Source of the DNA: Sporichthyaceae bacterium
Lineage (GTDB): Bacteria; Actinomycetota; Actinomycetes; Sporichthyales; Sporichthyaceae
Assembly (NCBI GenBank): GCA_036493475.1
Contig: DASXPS010000013.1
Coordinates: forward strand, 1 to 35,928
Reading direction: 5' to 3'
Length of the DNA stretch: 35,928 nt
Position 1 is the first letter of the stretch, and every line of letters begins with the position of its first letter. The translations under genes and the position numbers were made by a program. A model generated the notes under the pieces. That model ran no database searches. It worked only from the letters and a program-made list of their open reading frames with translations, and was not told the DNA's origin. This document shows, piece by piece, positions 24,528-31,540 of this stretch.

Positions 24528-24555
24528 CGCTACTCAAACCTACTAAGGAGTAGCG
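24528..24555. promoter_or_regulatory. Operator-like inverted repeat upstream of the SDR gene
   Basis: CGCTACTC and GAGTAGCG are perfect eight-base arms around 12 bases. Inside lies a second palindrome, CTACT-AAGG-AGTAG (24540-24553). The element begins 12 bases upstream of the SDR start codon. It is the size of a TetR-type operator; the TetR gene at 32210 is one possible partner. Confidence 0.5.
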
Positions 24556-24618
24556 CGAGCCTAGCCCTCTCCATCCACACGCCGCCGGGCCCCTCTGACG
24601 GTGGACCTGCGCAAGTCA

Positions 24619-24679
24619 CCCGAGTGTGCAGTTGTGCAGCCCTAACGCCTCGGAAAACCTGCACGACTGCACACTCGGG
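24619..24679. terminator. 21-base inverted repeat after the LivF gene
   Basis: Arms 24619-24639 and 24659-24679 match at 20 of 21 positions (core CCCGAGTGTGCAGT), with a 19-base loop. The element starts five bases after the LivF stop and precedes the SDR promoter. It probably ends the transporter operon. The unusually long arms also suit a dispersed palindromic repeat. Confidence 0.65.
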
Positions 24680-24684
24680 GAGAA

Positions 24685-25380
24685 TTACGCCGCGTGGCCG
24701 AGGTAGCGGGCGAACAGGTCCTCGCCGTCAAGTTCGCCGGGTTCGCCGGCGAAGACGATCTGACCCTTCTGCAGCAGGTAGACGTAATCGGCCAGGGCCA
24801 ACGCCTTGGTCACGTACTGCTCGACCAGCAGCAGGCTGGCGCCGCCGGCCGCGAGGCGGTGCAGGAACTCGAAGATCTCATCGACGATGATCGGCGCGAG
24901 GCCCATGGAGACCTCGTCGAGCAGCACGGTGGTCGGGTTCTGCACGTAGGCCTTGGCCAGGGCCAGCATCTGCTGCTCACCGCCGGACATGGTCCCGGCG
25001 ACCTGGCTCAAGCGCTTGCCCAGGATGGGGAACGCCTCGGCGGCCTTGGCGATCGCAGCCTGTTCCTGCCCGCGCTGGGACTGCACCACGATGTTCTCCC
25101 GCACGGTCAGCCCCTGGAACACCCCGCGGCCCTCGGGGATGTGGCACACCCCGTGCTTCACCAGCTCGTGCGGGGGTGCGCCCGTTACGTTGCGGCCGTT
25201 GACCAGCAACTCCCCGGCCTGCGGGGGCAGCAGCCCGGCGGCCACCCGCAGCATCGTTGTCTTGCCCGCGCCGTTGGCGCCGAGCAGCGCGACCACCGAC
25301 CCGGCGGGCACCACCAACGTGATGTCGTGCAGCACCCTGCTGGTGCCGTAGCCGGCGGACAGCTCACGCAGCTCGAGCAT
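24685..25380 (-). CDS. livF: Branched-chain-type ABC transporter ATP-binding protein LivF
   Basis: 231 residues. Walker A is GANGAGKTT (34-42), the signature is SGGEQQ near 133 and Walker B is TTVLLDEVSMGLAP with the following His-loop segment. HIPEGRGVFQGLTVRENI is diagnostic of the LivF side of the branched-chain amino acid and amide importers (HAAT family). It should energise the adjacent permease and work at the inner membrane face. Normally LivF pairs with LivG, which is absent here, so it may act as a homodimer or borrow a distant LivG. It lies 27 bases after the lipoprotein gene, last in the operon, followed by a strong inverted repeat. Confidence 0.9.
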   Translation of the reverse strand: MLELRELSAGYGTSRVLHDITLVVPAGSVVALLGANGAGKTTMLRVAAGLLPPQAGELLVNGRNVTGAPPHELVKHGVCHIPEGRGVFQGLTVRENIVVQSQRGQEQAAIAKAAEAFPILGKRLSQVAGTMSGGEQQMLALAKAYVQNPTTVLLDEVSMGLAPIIVDEIFEFLHRLAAGGASLLLVEQYVTKALALADYVYLLQKGQIVFAGEPGELDGEDLFARYLGHAA

Positions 25381-25407
25381 GCGACTTCACCTTTCCGGCA
25401 GGTTGGC

Positions 25408-26910
25408 TTACACGCCGCAGACCGGCTTGGCGCCGACCGGCGCGGACCAACCCTTGGTGGTGAGCAGTTCGTAGAACACGCAGCCGTTGCTCTTCGGCAG
25501 GCCGGCCCCGAACGTCAACGGCCCGGTCAGACCACCGAGGTTGTTGTTGTGGATCTTGTGCAGCCCGTCGATGATCATCGCCGAGGTCAGCGTGCCCTGT
25601 GCGGCGCTGCCGAGCTCGGCCACTGCGGCCTCCACCAGCTTCGCCGCGGTCCACATCTGCACTGAGGAGCCGGAGGTCTGCTCGCCCGGCGCGTACTTGG
25701 CGATCGCGTCCTGGTACGCCTTCAGGCCCGGCGTCGAACTCTCCGTCCAGGGCGCGGTGCCCGTCGCGGTGGCCAGGGTGAACTGACGCAGCGTCGGATC
25801 CGTGGACTGGCCGGGGGAAATCGTGCCGCCGAGGCCGCCCATGGCGGGTTGATATCCGATCGCCTGGCAGGAGCGGGCCACCCGGGCCATCTCGGTGCCG
25901 TCCATGCCCAGCAGCAGTTGTGTGACGCCGGCGCTCTTCGCGCTCTGGCACTGGGCGGTGAAGTCCGTCTGGGTCAGCGAGATCGCCGAGCTGTAATCGA
26001 AGGTCGCGCCCGCCCTCTTGGCCAGGACCTTGGCGACCGAGTTTAGGTAGGTGCACGCCTTGACCTCGACGCAGTACAACAGCCCGGCCTTGGTCCTGCC
26101 GGCGGCCACGTTCTGCTTGATGATGCCGACCGCTTGATCGTCGACGCTGGCGCCCTGCGGGAACAGGTACGGGCTGGACCCGTACCATTCCGGCGCGATG
26201 ATGTCGCCGCCGACGGCCGGTACCTTGTTGGCCTCCAGACCCTGCTTGAAACCGGCCATGCTGAAGTCGTTGTGCCCGCCGGTGAAGGCGATGACGTGGT
26301 CGTCCTTGACGAACTGCGAGATCAGCGCGGAGGAGCGCGCCGGGTCACCGGCATCGTCGCCGAAGTAGAGCTTGACCGGGTGGCAGGCCAGCCCGCCGCG
26401 GTCATTGACGTCCTTGACCCAGATCGCCAGCGCCGTGCGGCCGCCGGTCCAGGCCGGTCCGGTCACTCCGGAGAACGTGCCGACCTGCCCGATCGCCACC
26501 GGGTCGCCCTGCTTGGTGCACGTCGCGGGGGCACCCGCCGCCGCGGCCGATTGCGTGGTGACGGGGTTCTTCTTGGCGCCCGCCTTGGTCGGCGTGGTGG
26601 CGCTGGCCGCTCCGGCCGCCGGGCTGGTGCCCGTCGCGGTGGCTGCGCCGCCCGCCGGTGCCGTGCCGCCGGTTTCCGCGGCGGGGGCCCCGGCCACCGG
26701 GGCCGCGGCGGTGGCGCCACTGGCGCTGACCGCGGATGCGGCGCCGGCGGCTGCCGCCTGCTTGATCTGGTCGAGCATCGCGGGGGTCAGCGAACCGGTG
26801 CCCCCGGACTCGGCCGCGATCTGCGTATCGGAGGCCCGCGTGCCGCAGGCACTGAGCAACAACAGGCCGGCGGTGAGGACCGCCGGGATTCGGCGCCATG
26901 TCTTGTTCAT
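25408..26910 (-). CDS. ABC transporter substrate-binding lipoprotein (LivK-like)
   Basis: 500 residues. The signal peptide ends in a lipobox LLLSACG with C22 as the lipidation site. A long Ala/Gly/Thr/Pro-rich stretch (about 45-130) tethers a periplasmic-binding fold of the Leu/Ile/Val type (about 135-500). Its blocks include GQVGTFSG, WVKDVNDRGGLACHPVKL, PAVGGDIIAPEWYG and a final CVFYELLTTKGW. This clade often serves aromatic, short-chain or sterol-derived acids rather than amino acids, so the ligand is unknown. Its ATG overlaps the TGA of the permease gene (ATGA). The frame extends far upstream, but only as antisense within the permease gene. Confidence 0.9.
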   Translation of the reverse strand: MNKTWRRIPAVLTAGLLLLSACGTRASDTQIAAESGGTGSLTPAMLDQIKQAAAAGAASAVSASGATAAAPVAGAPAAETGGTAPAGGAATATGTSPAAGAASATTPTKAGAKKNPVTTQSAAAAGAPATCTKQGDPVAIGQVGTFSGVTGPAWTGGRTALAIWVKDVNDRGGLACHPVKLYFGDDAGDPARSSALISQFVKDDHVIAFTGGHNDFSMAGFKQGLEANKVPAVGGDIIAPEWYGSSPYLFPQGASVDDQAVGIIKQNVAAGRTKAGLLYCVEVKACTYLNSVAKVLAKRAGATFDYSSAISLTQTDFTAQCQSAKSAGVTQLLLGMDGTEMARVARSCQAIGYQPAMGGLGGTISPGQSTDPTLRQFTLATATGTAPWTESSTPGLKAYQDAIAKYAPGEQTSGSSVQMWTAAKLVEAAVAELGSAAQGTLTSAMIIDGLHKIHNNNLGGLTGPLTFGAGLPKSNGCVFYELLTTKGWSAPVGAKPVCGV

Positions 26911-28817
26911 CGATTCGCTCCCAGCGCGGAGGGGGTGCGTGCCGCGGGCCCGGCAGACAGCCGCGCGGCGGTGGTGCTCTCCCGACGCCAGGCCCACTGC
27001 TGCGCCAGGTGGCGCAGTGGCACGTCCGGTCGGGTAGTGGCGAAGACCGCGGCGAGGATCGCCGCGGCGCCGAAGAGGGTTTGCAACGCGTCGTTCCAGC
27101 CGTGGTTGTAGGCCGGCAGGACGAACACCAGCACCGGTCCGAGGACCGCGCCGACGATGGTGGAGTGACCGGCGGCGGCCAGCACCGCCAGCAGGATCAA
27201 CGACATCACGAAGTTGAACCCGGTACCGCCGACGGAGCCGAACTGGCCGGCGTAGAGCGCGCCGGAAATGCCGGCGAGGAACGCCGAGATGCAGAACACC
27301 AGCACTCGGGTCACGTTGGCCGAGGTGCCCAGTGTGGCCAACGCGGTCGGGGAGTCGCCGAGGCTGCGCAGCAGTCGACCCAGTCGGCTGTTCTGGATGG
27401 CCAGGATCAGCGCGATGCCGACCACCGCGAAACCGAGCAGCAGGTAGTAGTAGCGGGTGTCGGAGGAGAAACCGTGCGGCCGCTGAGTCTGCAGGTCGGC
27501 CAGGCCGAACATGTAGCTCTTCGTGTAGAAGAACTGCGCGATGAAGATGCCGAAGCCCAACGTGGCCAGTCCGAGGAACAACCCGGACAGCCGGATCGCG
27601 GGAATGGCCACGATCGCGCCGACCGGGACGGTGATGAGCCCGGCCCACAGCACGGCGAGCCACCACGGCACCCCGCCGCCGACGGCGTGCGCGAAAGCCG
27701 CGCCGCCGACCGCGGCCAGCGCCACCTGACACAGCGACACCTGGCCGGAGGTGTGCACCAGCAGGCCGAGGGACAGGAACAGCAGCACCTGGCTCATCGC
27801 GGAGATCCACACCGGCAGCCGGGTACCCACCACGTGGGGTACCAGCAAGGCGCCGAGCAGCACCACCGCGCCGCCGCCGAGGCGCAGCCGTGGCGGCAGG
27901 TGCAGCGGCGGGGCGGTACGCGCGCGCACCTGCCCGCCCAGGTCGCCCAGCCGATGACGGCCGAGCACCAGCAACGCGATGAACAGCACGATGAACGGCA
28001 GGTTGAAGTCCAGGCCCTGCAACCACTCGTGGCTGGCGGTCTCCTTGGACACCAATTTCTGCGCGATGCCGATGCCGATGCCGCCGGCGTAGGCCATCGG
28101 CAGGCTGCGGAACGCGCCCAGGGCGGCCGCGCCGAAGGCCTGCACCACCAGCAGAGCAAGGAAGGTGACATCCAGTTCCTGTTGCTGGGAGGCCAGCAGC
28201 ACACCGGACGCGGCGGCGAACACCGAGCCGATCACCCAGGCCTGACGGCGGACCGCGGCCGGGGCCACCCCGGCGGTGTCCAGCAGCGCCGGGTCGTCCA
28301 CGACGGCGCGCATCATGGTGCCCAGTCGAGAACGTTCGACCAGCAGGTACAACGCGAGCGCCGAGGCCGCGACCACGATGAAAATGATCACCGAGTCCTT
28401 CGCCACGGCGACCCCGGAGATGCTGAACGCCTTGTCGCGCGGCAGGAACGCCTTGAACTGGCGGAAATCCGAGCCGTAGATCCAGGTGATGACCGCGCGG
28501 ACCAGCAGCAGAATGCCGATGGTGCCGACGATCTGATAGGACACCGGTACCCGCGCCAACCGCCGGGCCATCGCCTCCAGAATCAGGCCGAGCACCACGC
28601 CGAACAAGCCGATGGCGATCAACCCGGCAAGCACGCGGGACATCCCGTGTTGGTCGCGCAGCTCGTAGAACACATAGGCGGCGGCGGCGCCCAGCGCGCC
28701 GTGGCCGAAGTTGAACAAACCCGAGGTGCGGTAGGTCAGCACCAAGCCCATGGCGGCCAGGCCGTAGATCGAGCCGTACACGACGCCGAAGACCAGATAG
28801 GGCACGTAGTTATGCAT
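26907..28817 (-). CDS. Fused LivH-LivM ABC permease
   Basis: 636 residues, two permease domains in one chain. The LivH half (about 1-300) has GVVYGSIYGLAAMGLVLTYRTSGLFNFGHGALG and MMRAVVDDPALLDTAGV. The LivM half (about 320-610) has GLLVHTSGQVSLCQVALAAVGGAAFAHA, IPAIRLSGLFLGLATLGFG and the cytoplasmic coupling loop SLGDSPTALATLG. Around 16-18 membrane segments are visible. It should form the channel of the importer with LivF and the lipoprotein. The ATG at 28817 overlaps the preceding small membrane gene by eight bases; a GTG at 28832 is an alternative. The last 30 residues form a cytoplasmic Ala/Arg-rich tail. Confidence 0.9.
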   Translation of the reverse strand: MHNYVPYLVFGVVYGSIYGLAAMGLVLTYRTSGLFNFGHGALGAAAAYVFYELRDQHGMSRVLAGLIAIGLFGVVLGLILEAMARRLARVPVSYQIVGTIGILLLVRAVITWIYGSDFRQFKAFLPRDKAFSISGVAVAKDSVIIFIVVAASALALYLLVERSRLGTMMRAVVDDPALLDTAGVAPAAVRRQAWVIGSVFAAASGVLLASQQQELDVTFLALLVVQAFGAAALGAFRSLPMAYAGGIGIGIAQKLVSKETASHEWLQGLDFNLPFIVLFIALLVLGRHRLGDLGGQVRARTAPPLHLPPRLRLGGGAVVLLGALLVPHVVGTRLPVWISAMSQVLLFLSLGLLVHTSGQVSLCQVALAAVGGAAFAHAVGGGVPWWLAVLWAGLITVPVGAIVAIPAIRLSGLFLGLATLGFGIFIAQFFYTKSYMFGLADLQTQRPHGFSSDTRYYYLLLGFAVVGIALILAIQNSRLGRLLRSLGDSPTALATLGTSANVTRVLVFCISAFLAGISGALYAGQFGSVGGTGFNFVMSLILLAVLAAAGHSTIVGAVLGPVLVFVLPAYNHGWNDALQTLFGAAAILAAVFATTRPDVPLRHLAQQWAWRRESTTAARLSAGPAARTPSALGANR

Positions 28818-29370
28818 GACGGCCGCCCCCACCGGTGGCGGCCGGCAGGCACACGCCGCACGCCTGCAGGCCCGCCTTGGCGAGGTCGGACTCCGCGGCG
28901 AAGGTGGCCTTTTTCCCCTGCAGCATCAGACAATCCGCGCCGTGGTAGTGACGCATACCCGGCGCCACGCCGAACCCGACAGCCACCTCCGCGGTGGGCG
29001 CCGCGACCCCGGCCACCGCGGCACGTTCGCCCGCGCTCACCCGGCGGTCGATCTCCGCGTACACCGCGCGACGCAGCTGGCTGATCCGAATCATCGCGGC
29101 CAGCAGCCAGACCACCATGCCCATACCGCCGACGATCAGCCCGATGATGCCCAGCGCCAGCCATCGGGTTTGTCGCTCCAGCGCGACCGCGTCGCTGATG
29201 CCGAACCAACCGACCACCAACAACACCAGACCGATAACGATGAACAGGCCGGGCAGCAGCGCATCCCGACGTGCCCACGGCTCCCGTCCGTCGTGCAGGG
29301 CAACCGGACGGTGGGAGGCCGCCCGCCGCTTCGCCGACGCGCGGGTACCGCTGATCGGGATCGAGGTCAT
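28810..29370 (-). CDS. Small membrane protein with C-terminal HYHGADC/CGVC motif
   Basis: 186 residues, family not recognised. Basic N-terminus, two membrane segments (about 40-60 and 72-96), then a cytoplasmic helical part. The C-terminal domain contains MRHYHGADCLMLQGK followed about 20 residues later by ACGVC. Such His/Cys pairs (H-x-x-x-x-C ... C-x-x-C) are seen in small metal- or nucleic-acid-binding modules of actinobacterial proteins, so a zinc knuckle is possible. It overlaps the previous small membrane gene by ATGA and the LivHM gene by eight bases. It should thus be made in step with the permease and may be an accessory subunit. Function is unknown. Confidence 0.7.
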   Translation of the reverse strand: MTSIPISGTRASAKRRAASHRPVALHDGREPWARRDALLPGLFIVIGLVLLVVGWFGISDAVALERQTRWLALGIIGLIVGGMGMVVWLLAAMIRISQLRRAVYAEIDRRVSAGERAAVAGVAAPTAEVAVGFGVAPGMRHYHGADCLMLQGKKATFAAESDLAKAGLQACGVCLPAATGGGGRHA

Positions 29371-29669
29371 CGACCGGCGCCGGCCGTCGCCGCCCCGATC
29401 GGCTCACCCGTGGCGTCGAGGCGGTGGCGCATGGCGCGCAGTTCGCGCCATTGGTCGCGCAGGTCCGCGGACAACCACAGCATCCCGCCCATGCCGAGCA
29501 GGAAGACCCCGCCCAGCCCCTCCGAGGCTATGTACGGCAATTGCTTGGACACGAAGCCGGTGTCGCTGACGTGGTACCAGCCGACGATCAGCAGGATCGC
29601 CCCGGCGAGCGCCGCGCTGATGGCGGCCACCCGGTCCCACTGCGCCTGCAGAACTTTGACCAGGTCCAT
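29367..29669 (-). CDS. Two-helix membrane protein of unknown function
   Basis: 100 residues. Two membrane segments (about 17-35 and 50-66) are joined by the short loop HVSDTGFVSKQLPYIASEG. A charged cytoplasmic helix follows (LRDQWRELRAMRHRLDATGE). No known family is recognised. The start ATG shares one base with the stop of the secreted protein gene (TGATG), and its stop overlaps the next start (ATGA). The GWYHVSD of this protein resembles GWFGISD in the next protein, and both pair two helices, so the two may be distant relatives or partners. A membrane anchor for the secreted protein or a transporter accessory is inferred. Confidence 0.68.
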   Translation of the reverse strand: MDLVKVLQAQWDRVAAISAALAGAILLIVGWYHVSDTGFVSKQLPYIASEGLGGVFLLGMGGMLWLSADLRDQWRELRAMRHRLDATGEPIGAATAGAGR

Positions 29670-30982
29670 CAGCGCACTCCTCGATAGGCCAGCAGCACGG
29701 TGCCGACCAGTGCGGACAGGCCGACGGCGGCCACCAGCGAGTAGATCCAGCCGACGTCGGGCTGCTTCTGGCCGGCCGTGGCGGCGGCCAGGGTGGTGAA
29801 GTCAACGGTGGGCGGCACGTGCACGGTCAGCGCGGGGTTGCCGGCCGGCGCCGTGCTGAGACCGGTGGTCGGGGTGCCCCCCGTGCCCGGCGGCAGCAGG
29901 CCCGCCGTGGCCGGCGTGCTCACCGCGGGGGCGCCGGCGGCCGGGGTGGTGCCGGCCGGGGCGCCGGTGCCGATCGAGGGCTGCTGCTCGCCCCCACCCG
30001 CGTAGGTGATCTCGGCCTTGACCAGACCCAACGCCAACGTCACCGGGGTCTCCCCGGAGAACCCACCGGGCGTGCCCGGCGGCGGGGCGGGCAGCGTGGT
30101 GTTGATCTGCAGCCCGGCGCCCGTGATGCCGTTGGTCGTCTGCTGGGGCTGTTGATAGACCGTGTGGTACCCGGCCTTGGTCAGCGCGGCGACCACGTCG
30201 GCGACCGGCACTTCGGTGTCATTCGCCGACTGCCCGGGCGCGATCACCCGGAACTTGCCGTCGACCAGGCTGATGGCCGGCGGGGAGATTTTCTGGCTCG
30301 GTCCGTTGGTTCCGGGCGGTGGCGGCAGGGTCAAGGTCAGACCGGTTGCGGACAGGCTGGTGAAGGCCAGTTCCGACGATCGGGTCAGCGTGCCGGAGGC
30401 GTCCCGGCCGGCCATCGCCGTCGCGTGCAGGCCGCTGATCACCAGGTCGTCGCCGAGCCGGATGAGGTTCGCCTCGGTGGACCCATCGGCGGTGACGGTG
30501 TCGCCGTCGCGCAGCACCCGGGCGGTGGAGATGGCCCCGACGCTGTCCCCGCCGCCGGTCGCGCTGGCCTGGGTCAGCGTCTGGGCGCTCTCCGCGCGCA
30601 GATCAATACCGGGGTAGCTCAGCCGCGCCGGGGGGTCGCCCAGGCTGGTGGTGACGATGAACGGATACGCCGGCAATGGCGCGCCGGTGCTGCCCGCGAC
30701 GGTGCTGGGCAGACTTTGGCCCGCGTCCCCCGGGTACGGCGTGGAGGCCATGGCATCGGACTGCTCGATGGAGTTCTGCGTGGCGATCGCGTACGGACCG
30801 GAAACCTCGGGTTGGATGCCCAACGGCACCGACTCGTTGCTCAGATACATGCGCAGCCCACCGGCCTCGGTGCTGGCCGAGTAGGTGGAATCAGCGGCGG
30901 CGCGCCCGCCCGGCAGCAGCACGACCGCACCGGTAAGTGCGACGACGGCGGCAAGCGACGCCATACGCGTGGCGTACGTCAT
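29669..30982 (-). CDS. Secreted, C-terminally membrane-anchored protein of unknown function
   Basis: 437 residues. A signal peptide (about 1-30, ending GGRAAA) is followed by a mainly strand-like extracytoplasmic domain (about 33-325) with many Ser/Thr/Gly. Notable parts are TEAGGLRMYLSNESVPLGIQ, DGKFRVIAPGQSANDTEVP and DVVAALTKAGYH. An Ala/Pro/Thr/Gly linker (about 325-390) leads to a C-terminal membrane helix (WIYSLVAAVGLSALVGTVLLAY). The architecture suits a cell-surface or periplasm-facing receptor. The ATG has no ribosome site, but a leader ORF with a strong site ends over it (ATGA). It heads the structural part of the ABC importer operon. I do not recognise the family. Confidence 0.72.
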   Translation of the reverse strand: MTYATRMASLAAVVALTGAVVLLPGGRAAADSTYSASTEAGGLRMYLSNESVPLGIQPEVSGPYAIATQNSIEQSDAMASTPYPGDAGQSLPSTVAGSTGAPLPAYPFIVTTSLGDPPARLSYPGIDLRAESAQTLTQASATGGGDSVGAISTARVLRDGDTVTADGSTEANLIRLGDDLVISGLHATAMAGRDASGTLTRSSELAFTSLSATGLTLTLPPPPGTNGPSQKISPPAISLVDGKFRVIAPGQSANDTEVPVADVVAALTKAGYHTVYQQPQQTTNGITGAGLQINTTLPAPPPGTPGGFSGETPVTLALGLVKAEITYAGGGEQQPSIGTGAPAGTTPAAGAPAVSTPATAGLLPPGTGGTPTTGLSTAPAGNPALTVHVPPTVDFTTLAAATAGQKQPDVGWIYSLVAAVGLSALVGTVLLAYRGVR

Positions 30983-31029
30983 AGGCGGAATATACGGATA
31001 TGACGGCTGAATGGAACCCGGGTCCGCAT
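30979..31029 (-). CDS. Arg-rich leader peptide ORF (16 residues)
   Basis: The peptide reads MRTRVPFSRHIRIFRL: five Arg, plus rare ATA (codon 13) and CTA (codon 16) codons. Its start has the best ribosome site of the region, GGGAGGGG at 31034-31041. Its TGA overlaps the ATG of the secreted protein gene, which lacks its own site. Translation of the operon should therefore pass through this ORF. A regulatory attenuator is possible but unproven. Confidence 0.6.
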   Translation of the reverse strand: MRTRVPFSRHIRIFRL

Positions 31030-31038
31030 AAATCCCCT

Positions 31039-31058
31039 CCCTTCGCGGGCATGAAGGG
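31039..31058 (-). promoter_or_regulatory. Small hairpin covering the leader ribosome site
   Basis: GAAGGG (31039-31044 on the minus strand) can pair with CCCTTC (31053-31058) across eight bases. It uses the first three G of the GGGAGGGG ribosome site, so the hairpin could modulate access to the leader ORF. A six-pair stem is modest evidence. Confidence 0.35.
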
Positions 31059-31104
31059 GCCTAGTTAAGGGGACGGTTAAACGCCTTTTGGGTTCGGAGC
31101 ACAA

Positions 31105-31383
31105 TCAGCGGACGAAGAAGCTCACCTGGTGCGCCTCGTCCATTTCGGCATCGAGGGTTTGCGCCTCGAGGATGTAGGCGGCGTCCGGCTCCAGGAACAC
31201 CCGGGCTCCCTGCTCGTTGAGCACCTGGTCGTCGGGCTGCGGCCCGGCCGCCACGCTCAACGTCAATACCGGCCCGTGTTGGCCGTTGTGCGATTCGCCG
31301 GTGGCGATGCGCAGTCCGGCATTGTTCGGTGAGTCGACGGTCAGGGCGTGCACGGCATTGCGGGCGGTCTCGGTCAAGTTCAT
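31105..31383 (-). CDS. HesB/IscA-like protein without cysteines
   Basis: 92 residues with the A-type Fe-S carrier fold: MNLTETARNAVHALT start, GLRIATG strand, and the late segment DQVLNEQGARVFLEPDAAYILEAQTLDAE. Real A-type carriers bind iron-sulfur clusters through one mid-chain and two C-terminal cysteines (CGC). This protein has no cysteine at all, so it cannot do that. Similar small proteins are common in actinobacteria and have no known role. The ATG at 31383 has GAAGG upstream; 13 extra upstream codons are unlikely. It is divergent from the methyltransferase and has a good SigB/F-like promoter, so it is probably a stress protein. Confidence 0.8.
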   Translation of the reverse strand: MNLTETARNAVHALTVDSPNNAGLRIATGESHNGQHGPVLTLSVAAGPQPDDQVLNEQGARVFLEPDAAYILEAQTLDAEMDEAHQVSFFVR

Positions 31384-31443
31384 CTGGCACTTCCTTCGGG
31401 CTGATGGTGGCGGGCGGGACACCCGTGGCGTGTCCGCTGGCCC

Positions 31444-31468
31444 TTACCCTCGCGCCGCGGGGCGAACC
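31444..31468 (-). promoter_or_regulatory. Candidate SigB/SigF-type promoter of the HesB-like gene
   Basis: Minus strand GGTT (31465-31468), 15 bases, GGGTAA (31444-31449). Predicted start near 31438 gives a leader of about 55 bases. One of the better matches in the window. Confidence 0.5.
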
Positions 31469-31540
31469 GCTTCGGCATTGCTGTGCGTCAGCCGGCGGGT
31501 GTATGCAAGGGGGCTCCCCACCAGCGACGGGACCGTGACC

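Noticed and set aside
26911-28026. In-frame upstream extension of the lipoprotein gene
   Set aside because: It lies wholly within the permease gene, and the lipoprotein signal peptide starts clearly at 26910.
26898-29084. Long plus-strand open frame opposite the LivH-LivM gene
   Set aside because: Composition is typical of antisense reading (His/Gln/Arg-rich), and the opposite strand has an unmistakable permease.
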